From: a bacterium | GTDB taxonomy: Bacteria; JAUVQV01; DATDCY01 | Direction: 5' to 3' | Length of the DNA: 20,592 bases | Assembly (NCBI GenBank): GCA_036524115.1 | Contig: DATDCY010000181.1 | Location: forward strand, 1-20,592 | Part shown: positions 7,314-15,174 of the stretch, in pieces | How the letters are laid out: the number at the start of each line of letters is the position of its first letter | Numbering within the stretch: the stretch's first letter is position 1 | The notes under the pieces: generated by a model | The model's database searches: none | The model's input: the letters and a program-made list of their open reading frames with translations, nothing else | Told to the model about the DNA's origin: nothing | Translations under genes and position numbers: made by a program

Positions 7314-7880
7314 CTACTGGATCGAGGGCGGTTGCCGCTGCTGCAGCATCGCGTGGAACTTTGCGGCGCGGAGCTGGACGAGGGACTGGCGGGCGGCAGG
7401 CGCCGCGCCGGACCTCTCGATCGCGGTCACCGCGAGAGGCGAGACCCCAGGCGCCGCGGGAGGCGCGCCGATGACGCCCTCGGGGAGGGCCTGGACAGAG
7501 GTTCGGAGAGCCCCGGCAGCGGTGGGCCGACCCTTCTCCCCCACCAGGATCTCCGACCGCATCCCGACCCGCTCCACGATGATCCGGTCGGACCGGACCT
7601 CGCACAGGACGGTGCCGTCGGCGAATGCATCGCCCTCGCGCATCACCCCGATCACACCGGTCGGATCGAACAGGGCCAATGAACGTCCCCCGTCCACGAT
7701 GAGGGTGCCGGTCAGCGTCGCAGAGAGAGTGATGTCGAGGGGTGTGGCCGCACCTCCGGCGCCGGTCACGCACCTCGGCTCGGCGGCGGAGGCGCAGACC
7801 ACCGACGTGGCGACCGCGACAACACCAACGACCGCGACCAGCGCGAGCCCCGCACTGCGCGGGAAACCGGCATCTCCCAT
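7314..7880 (-). CDS. small GspC/PilP-like (type II secretion HR domain) membrane or periplasmic protein
   Basis: This 188-aa protein starts at ATG 7880 behind a GGAGGAA ribosome site. Residues 11-30 are a hydrophobic segment ending in CASAAE, either an anchor or a signal peptide. Residues 45-115 look like the homology region of GspC/PilP: a strand TLTGTLIV, a short turn, SLALFDPTGVIGVMREGDAF, VLCEVRSDRIIVERVGM, EILVGEKG. GspC is the inner-membrane link of type II secretion that touches the outer-membrane secretin through this region. Here the PDZ or coiled-coil domain of full GspC is absent, and residues 120-188 are an Ala/Pro-rich tail ending in a Gln-rich segment. No other secretion genes are in the window. 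It lies 23 bases after the FKBP stop on the same strand, so the two are probably co-transcribed. The family call is by motif only. Confidence 0.72.
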   Translation of the reverse strand: MGDAGFPRSAGLALVAVVGVVAVATSVVCASAAEPRCVTGAGGAATPLDITLSATLTGTLIVDGGRSLALFDPTGVIGVMREGDAFADGTVLCEVRSDRIIVERVGMRSEILVGEKGRPTAAGALRTSVQALPEGVIGAPPAAPGVSPLAVTAIERSGAAPAARQSLVQLRAAKFHAMLQQRQPPSIQ

Positions 7881-7903
7881 GATGTTCCTCCGCACCCGAT
7901 AAA

Positions 7904-8599
7904 CTATCGGATGGCCAGGAGCTCCACGTCGAAGAGGAGCGTCGCGTTCGGCCCGATGTCGCGGCCGGCCCCCCGCTCCCCGTAGCCGAGCTGGGGGGGC
8001 ACGACGAGCTGCCACGTGGAGCCGACGGGCATGAGTTCGAGCGCCTCGGTCCAGCCGGGGATGACCCCCGACACCTTGAAGACGGCGGGCTGCCCCTTGG
8101 CATAGGAGCTGTCGAATTCGGTCCCGTCGATGAGCCTGCCCCGGTAGTGGACTTCCACCAGGTCCTCGGCGTTCGGCTTCCTGCCCTCGCCCGCCTTGAG
8201 GACCTTGTACTGGAGCCCGCTCGGCAGGGTCACCACGCCCTTCTTGGCCTTGTTCGCCGCCAGGTAGGCGTCCCCCGCCGCCTTGTTCTTCTCGGCCGCA
8301 ACCTTCGTGGCCTGGATCTGCTTCTGCATCAGTTCGGTCTGGTAGGCATTCATCGTCGTGCGCAGTTCGTCCTCGCTCATCAGGAGCTTCCCGCCCCCGT
8401 ACACGTCGCGGAGCGCCCTGATCAAGGCGTCGAGGTCCAGATCGAGCCCCAGGCGCCTGAAGTTGCGCGCCGCGTCGACGCCGATCCCGTAGCTGATCTT
8501 CTCCTTCTGGGTCGCAAGGTCCGCGGCCCTCCCGGCCGCTGCCGACAGCGCGCACATCCCGCCAACGAGCACCAGGGCGATTGCCCACCGCTTTGCCAT
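7904..8599 (-). CDS. exported Mip-like FKBP-type peptidyl-prolyl cis-trans isomerase
   Basis: This 231-aa protein has a signal peptide (MAKRWAIALVLVGGMCALSA, cleavage near AAGRAAD). Residues 28-120 form the Mip/FkpA-type helical dimerisation region (ISYGIGVDAARN, then a long Lys/Ala/Gln-rich helix). Residues 128-231 are the FKBP domain. Every key residue of the FKBP12 pocket has its counterpart: Y152, F162, D163, V179, I180, W183, Y206 and F223, so catalytic activity is expected. It should catalyse proline isomerisation and act as a folding helper in the periplasm. The ATG at 8599 follows GGGAGG with a 7-base spacer. It is transcribed with the GspC-like gene 23 bases downstream. A terminator (8644-8682) separates it from the multicopper oxidase upstream on the same strand, leaving only about 45 bases for a promoter, none of which is clear; read-through may supply part of its expression. 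Confidence 0.93.
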   Translation of the reverse strand: MAKRWAIALVLVGGMCALSAAAGRAADLATQKEKISYGIGVDAARNFRRLGLDLDLDALIRALRDVYGGGKLLMSEDELRTTMNAYQTELMQKQIQATKVAAEKNKAAGDAYLAANKAKKGVVTLPSGLQYKVLKAGEGRKPNAEDLVEVHYRGRLIDGTEFDSSYAKGQPAVFKVSGVIPGWTEALELMPVGSTWQLVVPPQLGYGERGAGRDIGPNATLLFDVELLAIR

Positions 8600-8643
8600 T
8601 CCCAAGCCTCCCGCGTCCACGACCGCTGTCGATTCGGCGCCTG

Positions 8644-8682
8644 AAAAAAGAGTGGGGGGGAGGGGCCACGCCCCTCCCCCCC
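8644..8682 (-). terminator. intrinsic terminator of the multicopper oxidase operon
   Basis: On the minus strand a 13-bp perfect stem (bases 8682-8670 with 8666-8654) with a 3-base loop is followed by ACTC and then six T (8649-8644). It begins 15 bases after the oxidase stop codon. The T run is displaced four bases from the stem, which may let some polymerase continue into the FKBP gene. Confidence 0.85.
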
Positions 8683-8697
8683 GACGAGATGGTGGGA

Positions 8698-11600
8698 CTA
8701 CTGTACCGTTCCCTGCAGCGTTGCCGTCTGCGTGCTGTTGGCAATGCCGCCGGCGTTGTCCGTGACCGTGAGCGTGGCGCTCACGGCGGTGCCCACCGGC
8801 CGGGTCGGCGTGTACCTCACGTTGATCGTGCAGCTCGCCCCGGCGGCGAGGCTGCCCCCGCAGTTGTTCCCCTGCGAGAACTGGTTGGGGAACGTCCCGC
8901 CGAGGGCGATGCTGTTGATGGTCAGCGGCGCCGCTCCCGGGTTCGACAGGGTGATCTGCATCGTCTTGGTCGTGTTCCGCGTCACCGGCCCGAAGAAGAG
9001 GGCCGTCGGCGACAGGACGGCCGCCGGTGCGACCCCGGTGCCGGTCAGCGAGACTCTCTGCGGACTCGTCGGGTCGTTGTCCGTGATGGACAGGCTCCCC
9101 GTGATGACACCGGTCACCGCCGGCCTGAATCTCACGGTGATCGAGCAACTCCGTCCGACCCTCAGCGCACCGCCGATCGGGCAGTTGTTGCTCTGGTTGA
9201 AGCCTGCGGTGGTGTTGATGGCCGTGATCGTCAGCGGGCCGGTTCCCACGTTGGTCACCGACACCGTCTGGCCAGCCGAGTTGGAGAACAGGATCTGGTT
9301 GCCGAACAGCAGCGAGGCCGTGCTCAGAACGACGGAGCTGACCGTCTGGGTGACGGCTGCCGAGGTGGAGGCGAGGAAGTTGGTGTCACCCGAGTAGCTG
9401 GCAGTCAGGGTCCTCGCGCCGCTGGTGGCGAAGGTCAGGTTGCAGCCGCCCGCACCAGCCGTGAGCGCTCCCGTGCAGGTCTCGCCGGTGCTGGCCGTGA
9501 CGGTCACGTTCCCGGTAGGCGTTCCGGTGAACTGAGGCGCCACGCCGAAGCCGACCGTGACGACCTGCCCGCGGATCGAGGGATTCGGCAGGTTGGAGGT
9601 GATGGTCGTCAGGCTGGGGGCCTGGTTGACCGTCAGGGTCCCGTCCACGTAGGTGATCGTGTAGTTGGTCAGGCCGGTCCCCACCGCCGCGCTTGCCGTG
9701 ATGGGGTACGTGCCCAGGGCGGCAGTTGCCGTCGCCCCGGTGCTGGCCAGCGTCACGCTGGTCACGGTGTCGGCGTTGAGCAGCCCGACCGTCGTGAACT
9801 CCGTCCCGGCGAACGTCAGCGGCTGCCCGTAGACCTTCGTCAGGTTGTTGGCTGTGACCGTCAGCCCCGCCGGGGTCACGGTGAAGGTGCCGTTCAGGTA
9901 GGTGATCGTGTAGTTGGCGAGGCCCGTCCCCACCGCCGCGCTCGGCACGATGGGATACGAACCGACGGCTGCCGTTGCCGCCGTCCCGGCGCTGGTCAGC
10001 GTCACGCTGGTCACCGTGTCGGCGTTGGCCAGGCCGATCGTGGTGAACTCCGTCCCCGCGAAGATCGGGGCCGTCCCGTACACCTTGCTCCCGTTGTTGG
10101 CCGTGATCGTCAAGGCCGCCGGGTTGACCGTGAGGGTGCCGTTCACGTAGGTGATGGTGTAGTTGGCGAGGCCGGTCCCCACCGCCGCACTCGGCACGAT
10201 GGGGTACGGACCGACCAACGCCGCTGCTGCCGTCCCGGTGCTGGTCAGCGTCACGCTGGTCACGGCGTCGGCGTTGAGCAGCCCGAGCGTCGTGAACTCT
10301 GTCCCGAGGAAGGTCAGCGTCGTTCCGTACACCTTGCCCAGGTTGTTTGCCGTGATCGTCAGCGCCGCGGCGTTCACGGTCAGCGTGCCGTTCACGTAGG
10401 TGATGACGTAGTTGGTCAGCCCGGTACCCACCGCCGCGCTGGGCACGATGGGATACGAACCGACGGCGGCCGTCGCCGGCGCCCCGGCGCTGGTCAGCGT
10501 CACGCTGGTCACCGCGTCGGCATTGAGCAGTCCGACAGCGACGAATTCCGTCCCGAGGAACGTCAACGTCTGCCCGTACGCTTTCGTCGCGTTGTTGGCC
10601 GTGATCGTCAGCGCCGCCGGGTTCACCGTCAGCGTGCCGTTCACGTAGGTGATGACGTAGTTGGTCAGGCCGGTACCCACCGCCGCACTCGGCACGATCG
10701 GGTACGCGCCCGCCGCCGCCGTCGCCGCGGCGCCGGCGCTGGTGAGCGTCACGCTGGTCACCGTGTCCGGCGCGATCAGCCCGGTGGCGGTGAACTCGGT
10801 GCCGAGGAACGTCAGCACCGAGGCGTACGGCTTGACCGCGTTGTTGGCCGTGATCGTCAGCGCCGCCGGGTTCACCGTCAGCGTGCCGTTCACATAGGTG
10901 ATGGTGTAGTTGGCGAGGTTGGTGGCACCCCCCGCCACCGCAGCGCTCGGGACGATGGGGTACGTGCCCACCGCGGCCGCCGCCGCGGCGCCCGCGCTCG
11001 TCAGCGTCACGCTGGCCACGGAGTCAGGCGCGACCAGCCCGAGGGCCGTGAACTCGGTCCCGAGGAACGTCAGCGTCTGCCCGTAGGCCTTGATCGCGCT
11101 GTTGGCCGTGATCGTCAGCGCCGCAGGCAGGGCATTGGTCGTCTGCGTGGCCGTGGCGGCGGTGAAGAAGATGTCCGGCGCCCAGTTCGCGGTGAGCGTG
11201 CAGACGCCGGCGCCGGCGGTCATGGTGACCGTGGCGGTGGCGCTGGCCGCGGTGCCGCTGACCGGTCCGACCGAGCAGATGCCCGCCGTCCCGGTGATCG
11301 TCGGAACGCTGCTGGAGTTCGTCGTGGCGGTCACGACGAAGGTGGAGCCGTACACGGCAGTTGCCGGGGCGCCCGTGAAGGTCACCGTCGGCACGAGCGC
11401 CGTGGCGTTGATGCTGACGGGGCCGACCCACGCCGAGGACATCGGCAAAGCCTGGAACGGCGCAGGGTTCGGACTGCTGGGAAGGAAGCTGTCGGTGGCC
11501 GCCACCCGGTAGAGGTACCCGGTGCCGGGGATAGCCGTCCCGTCCTGGAAGGTTACGGTCTGCCCGTAGCCCAGGGTGCTGAACCCCTGCGTGTTGATGG

Positions 11601-14600
11601 AGACGCCGTCAACCGTGAAGGTTGTCAGGTTGGGGCTGTTGAAGGTCGCCACCGTGTCCCGCTGGACGGTGAACGAGGACTCGTTGGCCGACATGTCCGT
11701 CCACGTCAGGGCCACTCCCGGAACGGGCGGACCCGGAGAAGAGGCGAGGAAGTTCGTCGGCGGGGGCGGCGCGACCTGGAAGATCATCGGCCGCATCATG
11801 TCGTTCTCTTCGTGACCCAGGATGTGGCAGTGCCAGACGTACTCCCAGCCGAAGTTGACCGCCTGGTTCACCTTGGTCACCGTGGCGTTGCCGGTGTTCG
11901 GGTCCAGGCCCGAGATGTTCGGGCTGGCAACGCCGACCGGCATGGTCACGTCCATGGGACGGATGCTGTCGGGAAGCGGGAAGGGGACGACCGGCGTGAT
12001 CGGCTGGAGGGCCACCAGGATGTCCTCCAGCGGGTTCATCCGGACGGTCTCCTTCCAGCCCAGTTCGGTCTGGTCGGGCTGCCGGAGCGATCCGTCCCAG
12101 CCCACCCGGTTGATCACCTGCACGTTGAAGAGGTGGAAGTGGATGAAGTGGCTGTCGACGCCGTTGTGGGTGACCTTCCAGAGTTGCGTCTGTACCTGCT
12201 GGATGATCTCGGTGGGCCAGTCGACGTATCCCAGGGGAATCGTCGTCTGGGTCTGGAAGTTGGTGAGCGGCCGCTCGGTGCCCATCGTGGCGTTCATCCG
12301 GCCGTAATCCAGCGTAAAGAGCTCCTGGATGGCCTTCTGGTCCAGGACGGCGCACGTCGCCGGCGGGGTCGCCACGCAGGGCGGCTGGTTGAAGGTCAGC
12401 GGCGAGAGCGGCGCGAAGGTGAGGTCGTTGGCGGAGATGGTCATGTAGGAGTTCGGGAATGCCGCGTTGTACACGGGGCCGTACGCGGCCTCGGGCACGA
12501 TGATCTGGGGCTGCGTCTTCGCGAAGACGCCCTGCGCCGGGGCCGCCGGGGTGAACGCGGTCTTCAGCGCCGGCAGGCTGAACGGGGCCTGGCCGGTCGT
12601 CGGCAGGTCCACGATGATCTGCATGACGGTCCGCGTGTTGGGACCGTACCCCGGCTGGGTGTTGGGCGCGCCGCCGATCGGGGTCTGGTCGCCGTCGCCC
12701 GTGAAGTAGTCGAGGCGCGAGTCGCTGGCCGGAGCCGGCGCGGGCGCGTCGTTGTACACGATCAGCGTGCAGGGGCTCACGCCCAGTGCCGTGCAGATCG
12801 GGAGGGCCTTGCTGAAGTCCACGATGACGTCGGCGCGTTCCGCGGGGCCGATCCAGAGCCCGTGGGAGCCGACGCTCGTGATGGTGATGCTCCTCGGGTT
12901 CGCCTCATAACCGACCGGCTGCGAGGGGACCACCACCGGCTCCGGCAGGATGCCGCCCTCGGTGCCGATCTGTATCCAGGCGGGACCCGCGCGTCGCGGA
13001 TCCGGGACGCCGCCGCGCCGGCCGTCGGCCGGCCACATCGTCTGCTGTAGCGGGATGCCCGCCGGAGCCCCGAAGTTCGGCCAGCAGTTGGCCGGGAGGC
13101 CCGTGCCGTTCAGCGGGTTTCCGGTCGCGTCCAGGAGACCGGTAGCAAGGCCGATCGTCAGGCTCGGGACCGAAAGCGGGTTGAGCTGCGTGCACAGCGG
13201 CATCGTCGTGGCCGTCAGCGGCGTCGTCGTGGTCGGGGGCAGCGCCGGGAGCATCGCCACCTCGGTCATGCCCTGGACCGGATCGGGAACGAAGAGCGAC
13301 AGGTGCCACGAACGGTCGTTGCCGGCCGCCAGCATCTTGAACCGATAGGCTTCGGGCGCCACGTGGAGGACCGGGTAAGCCATGCCGTTGACCACCGGCG
13401 TGTCCATGAAGGACTCGGGCGTACCGGAGGGGTTGGGCGTGATCGGGCAGCCGCACGACGGGCAGGCCGGCGTCGGAGCCAGGATCTGGCCCGGGAAGGC
13501 CACGGACGTGCAGGGAACCGTGACCGCCGTTGGCGGGACCGCAGCCGTCAGGCTGGTCTGCGGCGGGAAGAACCAGGCACCGTAGTCCCAGCGGCCAACG
13601 GCGTTGCCCAGGCCGGGATCCGCCGGGTTCTGGTTCGGCACGTAGACGTGGGGGAACCAGAGATCGCCGTTGCCGCTCGCGGCGGTGGACAGGGGCGTCG
13701 CCCCGAAGTTGCCGGCCCACGTCGGATCGGTGGCGTTGATCTGGGCCGCGCTCGGCACGAAGGTCTTGTCCTGGATGACGAGGGGGATGAGGTGGAGCAG
13801 ATCGTTGGGAGTGGTCCCGCCGACAAGGGCGCCGATCGTCCCGGGCGCGCCCGCCGCGGCCAGCATGTCCTCTTCCACCGGGTCGGCCAGCAGGTACCCC
13901 GCAGCCTCGCCGGCGTACACGTTGAGGCGGGTGATGCCGTAGGCGTGGTCGTGGTAGAACATGAGCCGCCCGCCCTGCTGGTTGGTCCAGTAGAACGTCA
14001 TCGACCCCTGGCCCGGATTGTTCTCGGCGCCGGCCGGAAGCTGCGCCACAGTCCCGCCCGAGCAGTTCGTCGTCACCGTCGCGCTGCACTGGGGAACCAC
14101 CGCGCCGGTCGGGAGGAAGTACATGTCGGGGACGTACTGGGTGCTCACGCCGGTCTGGAGACTGGCAGGCGAGGGATCGCCGACCGGGACCGTCCACTGG
14201 TGGGGCGTGCCGTCACTGATCCAGGGGGTGGCGCCGCCGTGGAGATGCAGCGTCGCGCGGTTCTCGGTGTAGATGCCGCCCGGGCCGGCGCCCGCCCCCA
14301 TGTACGTCGTGTCCGTGGGGATGAAGAGGTTGCCTCCGGTGCCCGTGGGGAGGCAGTTGGTGAACTTGACGCGCACGGCCTTGTCCTTCTTGGCCGCGAT
14401 GATCGGACCGAGGTAGCTGGGCGGGAAGAGCGGCGTCGCCGTGCAGGCGTTGGGGCTGCCGCTCGGGACCTGCACGTAACCCCGCAGGGTCGTGGGGGGC
14501 AGGCTCGAGTGCATCTTCTGCGTGTACTGCACCAGGGCGATCTCGTAGTAGTCCGTGCCCGGGAACGTGGTGGTGTCCGAGACCGCCAGCAACCCCTTGA

Positions 14601-15174
14601 GGTCCGGCAGCAGGTCCGTGCTCACAAACTTGGGCATGCCACCGACGAACGGCGGGCCGAGCGTGGCCGTGGCCACGGCGCCGGAACCGCACAGGGGCAG
14701 GGGGGCGGCGCCGCAGGTCGCGGGGCCGCCGGTCCACCCGGGACCCATGTCGGCGATGGTGATCTGGGGCAGCGTGTACCCGCTGCAGGTGCCCGTCAGG
14801 GCACCGAAGCCGGAGATCACGCCCGCCACCTGGGTCGCCGTGGCGGCGCAGGTGCCCCCCGGGTTGGTCGCATCGTTGATGACGACCACCGGCGTGGCGT
14901 AGCCGGTGCCCCCCATGACGAGGGTGAGGCCGGTGATGGTCCCCGAAGGCAGCGGGCTGTTGGCCCAGTTGCTGACGCCGAAATAGTCGGTGCAGGGCGT
15001 CGTCCCGGTCGGACTGCCGGGGGCGAAGTACTGGGGGATGGCCCCCGTCGGGTCCCAGCCGTTGCAGGTCGGCACCTGCACCGCCGCGAACGCGGAGACT
15101 GCGCCAAACCCCAAAGCGAAGGTGGCCGCCGCCAGAGCCCTCACGATCCGATTGGTTCCTCTGAGGGCGTTCAC
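8698..15174 (-). CDS. giant exported multicopper oxidase (CotA/bilirubin-oxidase type) fused to FN3, Ig-like, six MBG and two HYDIN-type domains
   Basis: The protein is 2158 aa, far longer than the 450-600 aa usual for this family. It starts at GTG 15174 with a GGGAGG site; the GTG overlaps the TGA of the preceding gene. Residues 1-31 are a signal peptide ending in AFAA. All four copper motifs are present: HLHGG (H310, H312) followed by TPWISDGTPHQW; YHDHAYGITRLNVYAG (H408, H410); HFIHFH (H1009, H1012, H1014); and HCHILGHEENDMM (H1115, C1116, H1117, H1121, axial M1126). The wording is that of CotA and bilirubin oxidase. Unusual insertions are GGTGYATPVVVI (about 80-95) and CPSCGC (571-576). 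After the oxidase come FN3 (1145-1260), an Ig-like domain (1262-1350), six MBG repeats (1352-1852), another Ig-like domain (1853-1945), and two ASPM/SPD2/HYDIN-type domains (1946-2158). No LPXTG or PEP-CTERM anchor is seen. The protein is probably extracellular, oxidising a metal, phenol or redox mediator with O2. Geobacter OmpB and OmpC are large multicopper proteins of similar kind from memory; orthology is not shown. Confidence 0.93.
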   Translation of the reverse strand: MNALRGTNRIVRALAAATFALGFGAVSAFAAVQVPTCNGWDPTGAIPQYFAPGSPTGTTPCTDYFGVSNWANSPLPSGTITGLTLVMGGTGYATPVVVINDATNPGGTCAATATQVAGVISGFGALTGTCSGYTLPQITIADMGPGWTGGPATCGAAPLPLCGSGAVATATLGPPFVGGMPKFVSTDLLPDLKGLLAVSDTTTFPGTDYYEIALVQYTQKMHSSLPPTTLRGYVQVPSGSPNACTATPLFPPSYLGPIIAAKKDKAVRVKFTNCLPTGTGGNLFIPTDTTYMGAGAGPGGIYTENRATLHLHGGATPWISDGTPHQWTVPVGDPSPASLQTGVSTQYVPDMYFLPTGAVVPQCSATVTTNCSGGTVAQLPAGAENNPGQGSMTFYWTNQQGGRLMFYHDHAYGITRLNVYAGEAAGYLLADPVEEDMLAAAGAPGTIGALVGGTTPNDLLHLIPLVIQDKTFVPSAAQINATDPTWAGNFGATPLSTAASGNGDLWFPHVYVPNQNPADPGLGNAVGRWDYGAWFFPPQTSLTAAVPPTAVTVPCTSVAFPGQILAPTPACPSCGCPITPNPSGTPESFMDTPVVNGMAYPVLHVAPEAYRFKMLAAGNDRSWHLSLFVPDPVQGMTEVAMLPALPPTTTTPLTATTMPLCTQLNPLSVPSLTIGLATGLLDATGNPLNGTGLPANCWPNFGAPAGIPLQQTMWPADGRRGGVPDPRRAGPAWIQIGTEGGILPEPVVVPSQPVGYEANPRSITITSVGSHGLWIGPAERADVIVDFSKALPICTALGVSPCTLIVYNDAPAPAPASDSRLDYFTGDGDQTPIGGAPNTQPGYGPNTRTVMQIIVDLPTTGQAPFSLPALKTAFTPAAPAQGVFAKTQPQIIVPEAAYGPVYNAAFPNSYMTISANDLTFAPLSPLTFNQPPCVATPPATCAVLDQKAIQELFTLDYGRMNATMGTERPLTNFQTQTTIPLGYVDWPTEIIQQVQTQLWKVTHNGVDSHFIHFHLFNVQVINRVGWDGSLRQPDQTELGWKETVRMNPLEDILVALQPITPVVPFPLPDSIRPMDVTMPVGVASPNISGLDPNTGNATVTKVNQAVNFGWEYVWHCHILGHEENDMMRPMIFQVAPPPPTNFLASSPGPPVPGVALTWTDMSANESSFTVQRDTVATFNSPNLTTFTVDGVSINTQGFSTLGYGQTVTFQDGTAIPGTGYLYRVAATDSFLPSSPNPAPFQALPMSSAWVGPVSINATALVPTVTFTGAPATAVYGSTFVVTATTNSSSVPTITGTAGICSVGPVSGTAASATATVTMTAGAGVCTLTANWAPDIFFTAATATQTTNALPAALTITANSAIKAYGQTLTFLGTEFTALGLVAPDSVASVTLTSAGAAAAAAVGTYPIVPSAAVAGGATNLANYTITYVNGTLTVNPAALTITANNAVKPYASVLTFLGTEFTATGLIAPDTVTSVTLTSAGAAATAAAGAYPIVPSAAVGTGLTNYVITYVNGTLTVNPAALTITANNATKAYGQTLTFLGTEFVAVGLLNADAVTSVTLTSAGAPATAAVGSYPIVPSAAVGTGLTNYVITYVNGTLTVNAAALTITANNLGKVYGTTLTFLGTEFTTLGLLNADAVTSVTLTSTGTAAAALVGPYPIVPSAAVGTGLANYTITYVNGTLTVNPAALTITANNGSKVYGTAPIFAGTEFTTIGLANADTVTSVTLTSAGTAATAAVGSYPIVPSAAVGTGLANYTITYLNGTFTVTPAGLTVTANNLTKVYGQPLTFAGTEFTTVGLLNADTVTSVTLASTGATATAALGTYPITASAAVGTGLTNYTITYVDGTLTVNQAPSLTTITSNLPNPSIRGQVVTVGFGVAPQFTGTPTGNVTVTASTGETCTGALTAGAGGCNLTFATSGARTLTASYSGDTNFLASTSAAVTQTVSSVVLSTASLLFGNQILFSNSAGQTVSVTNVGTGPLTITAINTTAGFNQSNNCPIGGALRVGRSCSITVRFRPAVTGVITGSLSITDNDPTSPQRVSLTGTGVAPAAVLSPTALFFGPVTRNTTKTMQITLSNPGAAPLTINSIALGGTFPNQFSQGNNCGGSLAAGASCTINVRYTPTRPVGTAVSATLTVTDNAGGIANSTQTATLQGTVQ
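9619..11121 (-). repeat. six tandem MBG-domain repeats inside the multicopper oxidase gene
   Basis: On the minus strand the units are 11121-10864 (258 bp), then 10863-10615, 10614-10366, 10365-10117, 10116-9868 and 9867-9619 (249 bp each, 83 residues). Each unit runs from (A/G)LT(I/V)TAN through YGxxLTFLGTEF, TSVTLTSAG and YPIVPSAAV to TNYTITYVNGTLTVNPA. Unit 1 has three extra residues (AGGATN in place of GTG). Units 2-4 are the most alike and unit 6 the most diverged. MBG domains are Ig-like beta sandwiches in bacterial surface proteins. The exact 249-bp period with high DNA similarity favours copy-number change by recombination. Confidence 0.95.

Noticed and set aside
9914-10897. Four similar 78-codon plus-strand frames spaced 249 bp apart
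   Set aside because: They are the complement of successive MBG repeats; the regular spacing comes from the repeat unit, not from small genes.
8581-13050. A 1489-codon open frame on the plus strand across the oxidase gene, with Arg/Gly/His-rich repeats
   Set aside because: It is antisense to a protein with clear domains and copper motifs. Its composition is that of a GC-rich shadow frame, and its repeats only mirror the MBG array.
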